The notes: generated by a model not told the origin, from the sequence alone. A DNA stretch of 21,459 bases from Bipalium vagum (GCA_037834085.1 JBBMKC010237129.1:1-21459); one strand, 5' to 3'; counted from the stretch's first letter, positions 12,901 to 19,428 are shown. Numbers and translations are program-made.

Positions 12901-13930
12901 AAGCTTCGTTGATATCGCAAGTGGTTTCTGGTGCATTTTAGCAATTTTAAAACTGGAACAAAAAAAATTCTCTCTCATTTTATCAGTCTTAAATTTATCG
13001 CTCTAGAAAATGTGACAAAATAATTTTTCAGATTAAAATAATTAATATTATAAATATGTAAATAGAGAGAACACAGCGCTTTAAAATAATTTATATAATT
13101 TAAAAATTATAAGAAATTTTTACTGTAAAAATGACATAAAATTGTCAAATACGGAAACATTAATTATTTTTCGGACAGCCTAATATTTTTACATTTCTAA
13201 TCTGAATGTTAAATTTTAAAAACTATAAACAAATTTATCATGCTGCAAGATAACTCGTTTTCTATTAGCTAGTACTTGAATTGTGTCTGAGCGATGTAAT
13301 AATAAGTGTAAGGGTTTCACCTTTAGAAAGTAACTTGTAATTAACTGTGTTTAATTCGTCCTACCGGTTAGATATTTCACATTAATATTGATCCAAAAAA
13401 CAATAAGTTCGTTTAATCACCAAATTATTGTAATAAATCAATGTCTTATTATCAGTAATCAGCAAATCGAGATTACAATGCCTTGCAAATAAAGCAGAAC
13501 AAATATCCAAACGACCCATACAATAACGCTCAAGTAAAATTATGAAGAATTTATTAATTTCTAAAAGTATCCTACGATCATGATATGGTTTGTAATGAAT
13601 GTATGATATACATGGCATTTTGTTCTGTCTCTTGTATGTACCAACTAATTTTGTACCAGTTCAATTTCTAATACAAAGTATATGAAATTCTGTATATGAA
13701 ATTATAATTATTAATCATAAATGACTTAAGATTTTTTTGTACTTTAGGTCATTGTTTGGGGTGATTATGGTAGAATGGAAAAGAAAAATTTCATGGGAAT
13801 TTCCGACATAGTATTAGATGATCTCAATCTATCATCGATTGTTTTCGGATGGTATAAATTATTTGGCATGAGTGCATCAAATGCTCATCACCATTGTCAA
13901 AAGCAAAACTCAAACTCTTCAGCAAATTAG
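784..13930 (+). CDS. RIM: RIM/UNC-10 presynaptic active-zone scaffold, 3' part (eight exons placed)
   Basis: RIM proteins sit at the presynaptic active zone, link Rab3 on vesicles to Munc13 and calcium channels, and end in a C2B domain that does not bind calcium. Proposed exons are 784-919, 3467-3565, 3744-3918, 3986-4413, 9017-9076, 9156-9183, 9233-9587 and 13748-13930. Recognition rests on the last five: a basic RRKRRPSIGQKF motif like the one RIMs carry before C2B, then GLGPGQLVGRQVLG, LELEVIRARNL, PYVKVHLLED, RKTLDPLFQ, VIVWGDYGRM and GWYKLF, in family order and continuous in phase. The first three exons are a low-complexity linker, placed by open frame and phase only. The N-terminal Rab3-binding, zinc-finger, PDZ and C2A parts are not in the window. 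Large introns filled with DNA transposons separate the conserved exons. A possible poly(A) signal lies at 14094-14099. Family assignment is firm; the first two exons are less sure. Confidence 0.9.
941..1136. repeat. Inverted-repeat (MITE-like) element
   Basis: The arm from 941 (attaatgaatttactgagat onward to about 1010) is repeated in reverse complement from about 1055 to 1136. The best-kept part pairs tttactgagattcaaaccca with tgggtttgaatctcagtaaa, and ctcaataaa with tttattgag. Arms are about 70-80 bases with a short AT-rich centre. It lies 21 bases after the donor of RIM candidate exon 1 and directly abuts the mariner that starts at 1138. A small non-autonomous DNA transposon is the simplest reading. 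Confidence 0.8.
1138..2262 (+). mobile_element. mariner (DD34D) relic, near full length
   Basis: A left end TTAGGTGCACAAATAAG after a TA is followed by a decayed transposase on the + strand. Recognisable parts are a start MNDKDFIWYI near 1305, DVVSTEFWFLSRFWAKNFDV (helix-turn-helix region), TQEELAENL and AQQTISNQ (second helix-turn-helix), VTGDEKWIYYE with the first catalytic Asp at 1748, LLHHNDRPHIARSV with the second Asp near 2015, and YSSDIAPIDYNLF with the third near 2100. Several stops and frame changes lie between them. The right end was not found with confidence. Confidence 0.85.
2263..2950. other. AT-rich intron sequence without recognised features
   Basis: Homopolymer runs and AT-rich DNA only. 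The right terminus of the preceding mariner should lie at its left side but is too decayed to mark. Confidence 0.4.
2953..3090 (+). mobile_element. mariner transposase C-terminal fragment
   Basis: An open frame reads LKRFQSFEEAENWITDWTAT, then KDADFFYEEFISFLKNGR and KSQNIFE before TAA. This follows the last 45 residues of mariner transposases (family pattern: RF....DAE....W..SK...FF..GI..L..RW.KC....G.YF then stop). The DNA is richer in G+C than its flanks. Nothing of the rest of the element is visible upstream, so it is 5'-truncated or left by a deletion. Confidence 0.7.
3091..3466. other. AT-rich intron sequence
   Basis: No open frame or repeat recognised; it ends at the acceptor of RIM candidate exon 2. 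Confidence 0.4.
3467..3565 (+). CDS. RIM: RIM candidate exon 2 (uncertain 3' end)
   Basis: The acceptor gtattttag precedes an open frame reading NNSRISGSYAASDLVKEND and on to KYEKVFQIPDENS. Its start phase matches exon 1. The 3' end is a problem: the next exon needs a phase-1 donor, and the only one before the stop is a weak gtctat after base 3565. The more donor-like gtgttc after 3537 and gtatat further on are in phase 0 and would break the frame. Either the weak donor is used, a small exon between is missed, or the exon is used in another isoform. Confidence 0.45.
3744..3918 (+). CDS. RIM: RIM exon 3 (linker)
   Basis: The acceptor tcgtttttag opens a frame reading TEDKPTARTKRIQSSSELIE and ending DVQSHLRDFQTNY, then donor gtatga in phase 2. 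The other two frames are closed or do not fit. It is joined to exon 4 by a 67-base intron in matching phase (AA plus G gives lysine). The content is charged and serine-rich, typical of the unstructured RIM linker. Confidence 0.65.
3986..4413 (+). CDS. RIM: RIM exon 4: serine/glutamate-rich linker and basic pre-C2B motif
   Basis: The acceptor ctttctttaag opens 428 bases of coding sequence. The first part is acidic and serine/threonine-rich (DDLSEMSENSKNSLNSTKTE and similar), so probably disordered. The end carries RRKRRPSIGQKFSTVLGFG followed by KKNSNASNL. That corresponds to the conserved KKRRSSLGAKMVAIVGL.RKSRSTSQL block in RIMs upstream of C2B. The donor is gtaagaaa in phase 1. Confidence 0.85.
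4480..4880 (-). mobile_element. mariner relic, 3' part
   Basis: On the minus strand an open frame (4814-4596) reads KKDIYFDNPKQRKSNTKPQ and later CLLKPGMCIKRYWKLARISM, which follows the mariner pattern KWI.YDNPKRKKS....P and ELLKPGETV...RY..QL..LN. Upstream KVFVS*HYQ matches the RK.FL..IVTGDEKW approach. The low end TCAGGTGTACCAAAATATG at 4480 resembles the left end of the mariner at 1138. The N-terminal half and the part with the last two Asp residues are not recognisable. Confidence 0.6.
5014..5038 (+). repeat. Isolated mariner-like terminal repeat
   Basis: TTAGGTTGTAAAAGTAATTT after a TA has the start and look of a mariner end. Its partner end was not found, and it does not face the relic at 4480-4880 correctly to be its other end. 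Confidence 0.35.
5240..5800 (-). mobile_element. LTR-like fossil, copy A
   Basis: Read on the minus strand it starts near 5800 with TGTAACAATTGTTACCAGTG, a palindromic start, and runs through an AT-rich body to AATAAATACTC followed by a hairpin (5386-5357), then a T/C-rich stretch. The poly(A) signal plus hairpin is shared with the copies at 15957-16172 and 20915-21459. The palindromic TGT start and internal poly(A) signal suggest a solo LTR, but no inner coding part is present to confirm the family. It looks old. The end near 5240 is approximate. Confidence 0.4.
5801..6225. other. AT-rich intron sequence
   Basis: Runs of TTATT/TATTA type and no open frame. No repeat recognised. Confidence 0.4.
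6365..7200 (-). mobile_element. mariner relic with internal deletion
   Basis: On the minus strand, pieces of a mariner transposase follow in order: KFQKGNFDLQDTP-like sequence near 7060, LDEDKLKSILIKDGCQTSRE and MSKKMNANATKISRNLQSMG (helix-turn-helix), TGDEK with the first Asp near 6755, IMMYWWDYENFL, DLAPTNFHLF with the third Asp, then EQVVTNEGDF near the C-terminus. The part with the second Asp is gone, and frame changes separate the pieces. No terminal repeats were found. It belongs to a different mariner lineage from the one at 1138, judging by the poor match of the helix-turn-helix parts. Confidence 0.75.
7201..7655. other. AT-rich intron sequence with a (TA)n run
   Basis: Contains a (TA) run at 7348-7366. 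No gene or other repeat recognised. Confidence 0.5.
7660..7740 (-). mobile_element. Short mariner 3'-end relic
   Basis: On the minus strand GEVGVAANGNYF resembles the RW.K....(N/D)G.YF end of mariner transposases. The + strand motif aaagtaatttccat is also found at the C-terminal end of the relic at 11825-12535. No further transposase sequence follows upstream. Confidence 0.35.
8025..8095 (-). pseudogene. tRNA-like relic (Ala-CGC-like)
   Basis: The minus strand carries an intact A box (TAGCTCAGCGG), a D stem GCTC/GAGC, and a T arm CCTGG-TTCGAAT-CCAGG with a perfect B box, followed by TATCTCCG. The 3' half resembles tRNA-Ala and the anticodon loop would read CGC. It cannot be a working tRNA as it stands: the 5' acceptor side (GAATTTG) does not pair with TATCTCC, two pairs of the anticodon stem are lost and the base before the anticodon is G, not T. 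A tRNA pseudogene or the head of a tRNA-derived SINE fits. It lies antisense in a RIM intron. Confidence 0.7.
8096..9016. other. AT-rich intron sequence
   Basis: No gene recognised. A good acceptor (tctgtttcag, ending 8719) opens a short frame DPSSSLSYGIDT, but no donor in a compatible phase follows, so it is not called as an exon. Confidence 0.4.
9017..9076 (+). CDS. RIM: RIM exon 5
   Basis: A 60-base exon between acceptor aaaatttag and donor gttagtaa. It reads DKKPRPSFQRCEEVIPAHIR once joined to exon 4, in the place where other RIMs have a KKL(R/K)S.I.RSTETG-type block. Phase 1 at both ends. The 4.6-kb intron before it holds several repeats. Confidence 0.75.
9156..9183 (+). CDS. RIM: RIM micro-exon 6
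   Basis: A 28-base exon between acceptor gattgtccag and a perfect donor gtaagtaa. It adds EEEKVNFRD and bridges phase 1 to phase 2, exactly what is needed between exons 5 and 7. Flanking introns are 79 and 49 bases. Confidence 0.7.
9233..9587 (+). CDS. RIM: RIM exon 7: first two thirds of the C2B domain
   Basis: It encodes RSKNSVSERNETHVEIFVE, then GLGPGQLVGRQVLGMPCLGE, IQLSFIDRKGHLELEVIRAR and on through PYVKVHLLED and SSRKTLDPLFQHQISF to KHKILQ. This is the RIM C2B domain in order. Phase 2 at the start, phase 0 at the donor gtaaaa. The usual KKKT(R/K).(A/T)RKT stretch is changed to EKQRTPLSSRKT. An ATG at 9291 lies inside this exon and is not the start of the protein. Confidence 0.95.
9588..9928. 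other. RIM intron sequence, no recognised feature
   Basis: AT-rich DNA between the donor of exon 7 and the Tc1-like element at 9931. Confidence 0.4.
9931..10829 (-). mobile_element. Non-autonomous Tc1-like element with terminal repeats
   Basis: The low end reads TA-CTGGGTATGTCGTTTAAAC and the high end, reverse-complemented, TA-CAGGGTGCATCGTATGACC, so an imperfect terminal inverted repeat of about 20 bases is flanked by TA on both sides. Inside, on the minus strand, is a transposase relic: RRQ-like start KRQALVVNEIINILKVSKT with SKPRKSRKRKV (10687-10499, first helix-turn-helix and basic linker), then MGISKHTWKIIKEDLESKSK (second helix-turn-helix), and near 10250 a SSDHNSLNFL piece that matches the SPDLNPLDF motif with the last catalytic residue. 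The parts holding the first two Asp residues are missing. At 899 bases it is an internally deleted copy. Confidence 0.75.
10830..11074. other. RIM intron sequence, no recognised feature
   Basis: AT-rich. A short open frame here overlaps the Tc1-like end and has no coding character. Confidence 0.4.
11075..13193 (-). mobile_element. mariner (cecropia-like) relic, interrupted by a second mariner
   Basis: The high end at 13193 reads TTAGGCTGTCCGAAAAATAA on the minus strand, after TA. From about 12965 the minus strand holds a decayed transposase: ETTCDINEAFGPGT, FESNLKALVETNPRRTFRKP, AYNLGLSKTTVSDNL (helix-turn-helix), IVTCDEK.ILHDS..RSAQ with the first Asp near 12575. This follows the cecropia-subfamily pattern known from Hsmar1/SETMAR (INNAFGPGT, IVTCDEKWILYDNRRRSAQW). 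Transposase-like sequence resumes at about 11600 (FFLWWNHKGLVHYERITNRK), after a different mariner at 11825-12535. The low end CTGGGTCAGGCCGAATTTAA at 11075 is a weak match to the high end. Confidence 0.7.
11825..12535 (-). mobile_element. Second mariner relic, nested in the one at 11075-13193
   Basis: On the minus strand: NGNLNVQDSEHPGQ, KKFEDTDL.ALLKEDNSQIQQ, VDQQAISD.LQAIGKIQ (helix-turn-helix), a FEVLMEKHRRKS-like part near 12250, then KPPYSPHIVVFGYLFKSMTH, KQRFHNFKVVKNWVDEWIVL and VDIDGNYFE close to the C-terminus (near 11900). The low end TTATGTGCACATTCTGG at 11825 follows a TA. About 50 N-terminal residues, the high-end terminal repeat and the middle with the first two Asp residues are missing. 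Its sequence differs from the surrounding element, which shows it is a separate insertion. Confidence 0.75.
13196..13747. other. RIM intron sequence, no recognised feature
   Basis: A minus-strand open frame of 78 codons (13618-13382) shows no recognisable family and no splice context that I can support. Confidence 0.4.
13748..13930 (+). CDS. RIM: RIM last exon: end of C2B and short tail
   Basis: The acceptor gtactttag opens in phase 0 with VIVWGDYGRMEKKNFMGISD, then a VLDDLNLSSIVFGWYKLFG stretch, then a polar tail SASNAHHHCQKQNSNSSAN and TAG. The C2B domain is complete. The tail is short and lacks the long serine-rich C-terminus of vertebrate RIMs, and recalls the abrupt end of nematode UNC-10. 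The 4.2-kb intron before it holds two Tc1/mariner-superfamily insertion sites. Confidence 0.95.
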   Translation, partial: VIVWGDYGRMEKKNFMGISDIVLDDLNLSSIVFGWYKLFGMSASNAHHHCQKQNSNSSAN

Positions 13931-14871
13931 TTCTCCAAAAAGGACTACCAGATTTTCTTATTTACTTAGGTAATGGCCAGCTTTGCAACACTTATTCCTG
14001 CAGTCTTTCGATTTAGTATTTTTCTTTTTAAATCCTTATGCAGACATACTTTTGTAGAGATCTAACTTTTCATTTCAATTTTTAGATTTAAGGAATAAAT
14101 GATTCCTTGTTACGGTTATTAAATGTAACATTGATTTTCTTGCTAAAAAAACTTAAAATTTAAGAACAAGAAAAAATTTTGAAAAATTGAGAAATTTTTA
14201 AATAATTAATCTTTTTCTATAATCTTAGATTAATATATTGGACTATGTTTATCAATGTCAATTCGTCTTTAATCATTTTAAAAATATTTGTTCCCTACTT
14301 GACATTGTGAAATTTATTTATTTATATAAGTAAAATCACAATTTTTATATTATTTTGTTTAATTTTTTATAAACTGCATTTAATATTCTCAAAATAATAA
14401 GGAATGGTTAATCAGTTCTTCTTACATCTTAAGAATTTTTCTCTTAAGAACTAAAATAATTTGTAAACTTTTTTCCTTAATGCGTATATGAATCAAATGT
14501 ATCAAAATACTAAATGAAACTGTTTTTTTTATCAAAAACTAATAGTAGTAATAAAATACTTATAAATAAAGACCACGCCCCAATAGATTAAACTCGATTT
14601 TGTTTAGTAATTTTATTATTAACCTATCCAGTTATATATAGGGTATGTATAAACTAAGCATCCAATTTTGGAGCTCAGTAATATATAATATTTAATTTAC
14701 ATTGATCTAAGAAATAGAATTTCCGAAAATTTATGTAAATGTTAAATTGTTTTAATAAGTCGGTGTTATTGAATAATTGCAGTAAATTCATATTTTAGTA
14801 ATGTTCACCATTGAAGAAGTAGTGAAAATTGTCTTACTGATGACTAAGATGGAAACAATTACATTACTCAG
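13931..14871. other. RIM 3' UTR and AT-rich spacer
   Basis: The RIM 3' UTR probably ends after the AATAAA at 14094-14099. The rest is AT-rich; from about 14790 a frame resembling the next exon is open but for two stops. Confidence 0.4.
14094..14099 (+). promoter_or_regulatory. Candidate poly(A) signal of RIM
   Basis: First AATAAA after the RIM stop codon, 164 bases downstream. Confidence 0.4.
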
Positions 14872-15051
14872 ACGGCACTTAGAACACTTGAGATTGAAAA
14901 AGATACCTACAGCGAGAACAATGATAATATTGTGGTGACTCCCATCAACAACAACAAAGGCCAGGAAGTCAAGACAATAAACATTTGGTATTATGTGATC
15001 TTTGTGATCTTAATTTTATTAACAATCATTTTGGTGTTTAAAAGTGTTTAA
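14872..15051 (+). CDS. Possible last exon of a tail-anchored membrane protein
   Basis: After a fair acceptor (ttacattactcag) the frame reads TALRTLEIEKDTYSENNDN, then VVTPINNNKGQEVKTINIW, a hydrophobic run YYVIFVILILLTIILVF and KSV before TAA. One membrane segment three residues from the end is the form of a tail-anchored protein. A poly(A) signal follows at 15119-15124. I do not recognise the family, and no earlier exons are visible. The same frame continues upstream to about 14790 with two stops, so a decayed gene copy is the main alternative. It could belong to a gene whose other exons are within the RIM introns or in the spacer. Confidence 0.35.
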   Translation, partial: TALRTLEIEKDTYSENNDNIVVTPINNNKGQEVKTINIWYYVIFVILILLTIILVFKSV

Positions 15052-15956
15052 AAGCATTTTTATATAAATGTAAACATTTGTATATAATTGTCTTTTATGT
15101 TGTTGAATGTTTTATAAAAATAAAAATTGTAAGGTTGCCCTTGGTGGATTATAATAAAAATAAAATATTTTAAATTGTAAAAAAAATTAATAAAAATATA
15201 AATAGTTCTAGTCACTAAAAATAAAAATTACATAGAATAAATTTCTAAAAAAATAAAAAAGGGTATAAAAGAATTAAAATAATATAAAATATAATACATA
15301 ATATATATATAGTAAATAATAATAATAATTATTATAAATAATTCCTAAGTTAATTAAAATAATATAAAAGACCCAATAATTAATCAAATGGGCGCAGATT
15401 AATTTTGACAAAGAAAAATATATATATTAATTAGTTATTAAAAGAATATAATAAATCATATTGATAAGTTCGTGCACCAATTCAAGCAAATTTATTCGAT
15501 AATAACTGTCAAACGAATACAAATATTTTCGAAGACCAAATAGCAGTTATTAATTATCAACTGACGTCGGTATCAAATCAAAAAAAATAAATTAGTATAT
15601 AAAAAGAAAATAGATCGGCTAATTAGGACAGCAGAAAAAGAAATAGTCAAACTAAAACCAATTCGAGACGTAATTAGAGACAAAACCCATACAAGACTAA
15701 CATCGATTTGAATTCCAATCTACTACAACAATCAATAACTGATTCAGATAAAAAGCCGTTCAGATCCGTATCAACAATCCAGATAAATTCATCCGACAAA
15801 TTCATTTTGTTTTCAAGTAATCCATGTTCCCAAATAACGAACACGTAAAATAAAGTTTCGATTCGATTCAAAAATAATTTTTTTAATTTTATTTAACTTG
15901 TCTTATAATTAAGACAGTTTATTTATTTTCTTATATATTCAAATTCTTTATAAAAG
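15052..15956. other. Very AT-rich spacer
   Basis: ATAAA/AATAT-rich DNA. The stretch from about 15470 may be the decayed body of the LTR-like copy B, but no boundary can be set. A short minus-strand frame here has no coding character. Confidence 0.4.
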
Positions 15957-16172
15957 CCTTGTGGTCAAAACAAAGTTTGATTTTAATATAACCTAAATAA
16001 ATACTCTGACCAGGACCTGAGGATCAAAAAATTTGTTGTTCTCCCATTTCTCTTTTCCGTTTTCGTTTTTGTTTTAAACTCAAACGCTAAGTATGGCGGT
16101 GAGTTAAATTGTTTATCTTAATTGAGGACCTCTGAGTCTAAGAACGAGAGGACTTTTTAACCCCTAAATAAA
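15957..16172 (+). mobile_element. LTR-like fossil, copy B (core part)
   Basis: AATAAATACTC at 15995-16006 is followed by an imperfect hairpin (16004-16021), GAGGAT, a T/C-rich stretch and ACGCTAAGTATGGCGG at 16084-16099. The same order is found at 21355-21459, and the first part at 5400-5340 on the minus strand. Old and degraded; the left limit is unknown. No partner with coding sequence lies nearby, so it is treated as a solo remnant. Confidence 0.4.
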
Positions 16173-16179
16173 ATCTTAA

Positions 16180-17070
16180 CCTAAAAATAAAAAGCTTAAA
16201 TAATATCCATCAAGGACGATGATCACTAGCATTTGTAAAAACACCTCTTTTTAATAAAAATATCATTTTCAAAATTTGAATTTGATTTTGTCACTTGTAT
16301 TAGATTTTATTTAAACCTTAATGTTTAAAAAAATTTTAACCATAATAATAAAAGCAACCTTCACCGTTATTCGCTAATAACCATTGTTTTTAGCTCCACC
16401 TTTCATAAATTAGGAACTTAAAAATATTTGCAAAATTCAAAGAGACTGAAAGTGTTTGTGAAAAAAAGATCAAAGACCTGAAAAATATTATTTAAATGGA
16501 GGCAGCTAGAATATTATGAGAAATTTTTCAAAATGTTATGAATTACTTTTATAATCGCCTACAAATGTGTATTAAAGTTAATGATCATTCTCTAATAAAA
16601 TATTAAATTTTAATAAATGTCACTGTGTCAAAAATTTGCAGTGCTCTGTGGTATATATTTTATGGTATTACATTTAAGAATCGGATATTTACTTTATACA
16701 AATCCTGTATATATTTTTCATAAACAAAAAATCCAATTACAGAAAAATATTCAGTCAGTAGATTTATTAGCAGTCAGACAAACTTATTAAAAAGAAACAA
16801 ATTATTGATCAATTGATAATGAAAAAATTTCCTTCTCAACTAATATTTCAGAAACAGAATTATTTTTAGTGAATAGTTTAATTATAACAAAAATAATCAT
16901 AAATACGCAGTGCAAAATGAAAAGAAAATTATCAAGATGTTTTTGATCAAGTAAATATAATAATATTAATAATAAATAAAACCAGTATATCCGAAAAACT
17001 ATTTTAGTTTATGAAAATAATATTATTATTAAAATTAATATTAATAATAATACTAAATAATAATAGTCTG
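16180..17070. other. AT-rich intergenic sequence
   Basis: No gene recognised. At 16955-17060 a TAATATTAATAATAA-rich stretch forms a weak inverted repeat. Confidence 0.4.
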
Positions 17071-17075
17071 TTAAT

Positions 17076-17524
17076 TCATCCGTTAAGAGCTGAACTTTTT
17101 TTTAACTTGTAAGGCCTGAGCTGCAGCTCATTTTTTGCTATCATACGAAGAGATTCACGTTTAGGCCTAGTCTCACGGGTGACTTTTTTCATGGAGAGTC
17201 TGGGATTTCGCTTGATCCTCTTGGCGATTGGAAGAGATATTGATAGTCCGTTTCCTTCCACTACCACTATTGACAAGTTCTTTGAATCACCGATCAGAGA
17301 CAGTTTTTTTGGACATTCAACATCGACTAATTTCACTGACTTTTTTCGGAAAGAAAAATTCAAAAATTACTTCACGTTTATTTGAAAATTAATAATTACA
17401 CTAAATATGATCAATATTTAAAGAAAAAAATCATAATACTAACACGTACATAGATTTCAAAAAACGAAAAATGTTTCTTTCAAGGACATAGAAAACTTTG
17501 TCCGGGTTTTTTCTGGTCACCCTG
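17076..17524 (-). mobile_element. Tc1/mariner-superfamily fragment, 5' end only
   Basis: The high end, read on the minus strand, is CAGGGTGACCAGAAAAAACC after TA (element end at 17524). The open frame 17363-17076 ends in IAKRIKRNPRLSMKKVTRET, KRESLRMIAKNELQLRPYKL and KKSSALNG. This is the N-terminal DNA-binding part of a Tc1/mariner-superfamily transposase (family pattern RNPRRS.RK.A.E...S..S.R.I...L.L.P.K). The sequence breaks off at about 17076; the catalytic part and the other end are absent. Confidence 0.65.
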
Positions 17525-17671
17525 TATATAAAAAGTGGCCCATATTAATAATAATGCCGCCACTTCTAACTATGAAAGTTTAGGTTACATAATAGCTAAA
17601 ACAAAGAAATTTTTGAAATCATATTATATTGATCTTTTTATTGAATAATTTATTTAGTGATAATCCTCTAG

Positions 17672-18627
17672 ATGAAGAGAGAGCAATACGAATATAACGC
17701 CAAGGCAGTTATTGCTTTTTTCCAAGAAAATCCACAAAAAAACTGGCTACGGTTAATCACTATCGGCAGCAAAATAATAATAAGAACAATCCGGAATGTG
17801 ATTTCACGCTTTCTGAAGACTGGAGTAACAGATTACAAGTCAATACCAGGTCGTAAAACAGTTGTAAACACTTCCAGAATCCAAATAAAAGTGTTAAAGC
17901 ACACGAAAAACAACAGATCACTATCAGAGCGCTTGTCATCAAAGCAGTTGCATCTGAGTCGTAATACCTATCAGAGAGTGAAAGAAGCGGTTGGATTGCG
18001 TAGCAGAAAGAAGCATAAGTATATTAAAGATCAGATACAGCGTTCAATTACGTAGTCAGCTAAGCTTTACGAGGATAGTCTTCCAAGTGGCAAGAACTAT
18101 TTCTTTGTTTTGGATGACAAAAAATATGTTCCACCAGATCCGACATAAGTTCCTGATAACCAATATTATTTGTAGGATGATGAAGCGGAGACACCAGTTG
18201 AAGAGTGTAGCTCAAACCGGTAAATTTGAAAAAAGGTTTATGATATGGCAGATGGGTCTGTTTCACAGCCGTTTGTGACTAATGGTACTATTAATGGTGA
18301 AATTTATCTGGTGTCAAAAGGCCAATTTTATTTTTGCCTGATCTGGCAACTTCTCATTATTGTAACATTGTGACTTCCTAACTCAGGGAAGAACACAACC
18401 CGCCGAATAAACCACAGTAACGCCCAATTGAAAAATTTTGGACACTTTGTAAGCACAGATATCAAATGCTGAATAAACCAGTTGACAGTATACCAAAAAT
18501 GAAACGAATCTGGACATGCATCTCCAAGGAAATTGCAGCTGAGTCTGGAAAAACATTGTTTAAACACTGGACAAAAATGCACACTTGTTCCAAAAAATGG
18601 ATTTCTTTCTGTTTAAATTTTGTATAA
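17672..18627 (+). mobile_element. Tc1/mariner-superfamily transposase relic (DDE), fairly well kept
   Basis: The first 127 codons (17672-18055) are open: AVIAFFQENPQKNWLRLITI, GVTDYKSIPGRKTVVNTS, and a second helix-turn-helix (SLSERLSSKQLHLSRNTYQR) ending SRKKHKYIKDQIQRSIT. In the same frame after TAG come SLPSGKNYFFVLDDKKYVPP (first Asp), FVTNGTINGEIYL, then LPDLATSHYCNIVTS (second Asp), RPIEKFWTLCKHRYQ (third residue Glu) and NKPVDSIPKMKRIWTCISKE to the stop at 18625. About six in-frame stops and a small number of frame changes break it. The two catalytic residues in this copy are about 30 apart, shortened by an apparent small deletion. Clear terminal repeats were not found; AAGTGGCCCATATTA at about 17533 could be the left end. 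Confidence 0.8.
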
Positions 18628-18925
18628 AAATGTACATGAATATAAATGTTATTCGTTCTAAAAGATTACTTGTTTATGTTTTTTTGCTGATTAAATTTCT
18701 GTTTTTTCTAATAAATTATTTTTTAATCAATTCTAAATTATTAATAGTGTGAATTACCAATCTTAATGAGATTACAGTTCTTTAAATATAAATTTAATAT
18801 TTTAAAAAATTATATTTTCAATACATTTTAAAACAAATAACGCAGAAATTACAATAAATTTAAATTATTCAAAAACTTTCTAACATTAATTTTTATCTAT
18901 ATAGACAAATTTTTAATTTTCATTA
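18628..18925. other. AT-rich intergenic sequence, upstream of the membrane protein gene
   Basis: No feature recognised; presumably includes the promoter of the gene at 18926 or 19004. Confidence 0.4.
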
Positions 18926-19360
18926 ATGGATAAACAAATTGTGGGGTATTGTTTTAAAAAAGATTGTTTAAAATCTCTGTTGCTAAAATCAATATATTTA
19001 AAAATGTCCCTTAGATTTAAATTCCATCCGAAATACACATTTTTTCTGAATATAATAGCAGTGACATTTATATGTGGAATAATAATTATCCTTATAATTA
19101 AAAGGAGTTCAAACCAAAAGGATTATAATCTAGAGGATTTTAATAATCTTTTCCATGATGAGTTTAACTCTCATCATACATGGTTAAATTCTCAAGAAGG
19201 ATTAATAAACAACTCTTTAATAGAAGCACTGAAAATAAAACACGTCAACATTTCTATATTAAAAATGCATTTGTCTAATTTAAAGCAATCTATGAAATTG
19301 TACAAAATTGATATGGAAAACAAAATAAAATTATTTCAAAAGGATCTGTTACTGGAATAG
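18926..19360 (+). CDS. Small single-pass membrane protein of unknown function
   Basis: The frame gives 144 residues from the first ATG (18926) or 118 from the second (19004). The second has the better context (A at -3), and the 26 residues it removes look unlike a signal, so I favour it. A basic stretch (RFKFHPKY) precedes a membrane segment, FFLNIIAVTFICGIIIILII, then basic residues KRSSNQK. The remaining 80 residues are polar, with a helical, leucine-spaced part (ISILKMHLSNLKQSMKLYKI) that could form a short coiled coil. No domain is recognised. The coding strand is unbroken in very AT-rich DNA, and a poly(A) signal lies at 19429-19434, 69 bases after the stop. It converges with ribosomal protein L23. 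An upstream exon is possible but not seen. Confidence 0.6.
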   Translation: MDKQIVGYCFKKDCLKSLLLKSIYLKMSLRFKFHPKYTFFLNIIAVTFICGIIIILIIKRSSNQKDYNLEDFNNLFHDEFNSHHTWLNSQEGLINNSLIEALKIKHVNISILKMHLSNLKQSMKLYKIDMENKIKLFQKDLLLE

Positions 19361-19428
19361 TATTTAATGAATTTCATACTATTTAATTTGTTTGACGTTT
19401 AATTTACATGTAGCAATTTTGTAATTGT

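Noticed and set aside
12677-13006. A 109-codon + strand frame
   Set aside because: Antisense shadow of the mariner transposase on the minus strand.
13382-13618. A 78-codon minus-strand frame in the last RIM intron
   Set aside because: No family, no splice context and no repeat signature recognised; may be chance.
15674-15871. 65-codon minus-strand frame
   Set aside because: No coding character and no family; lies in repeat-like AT-rich DNA.
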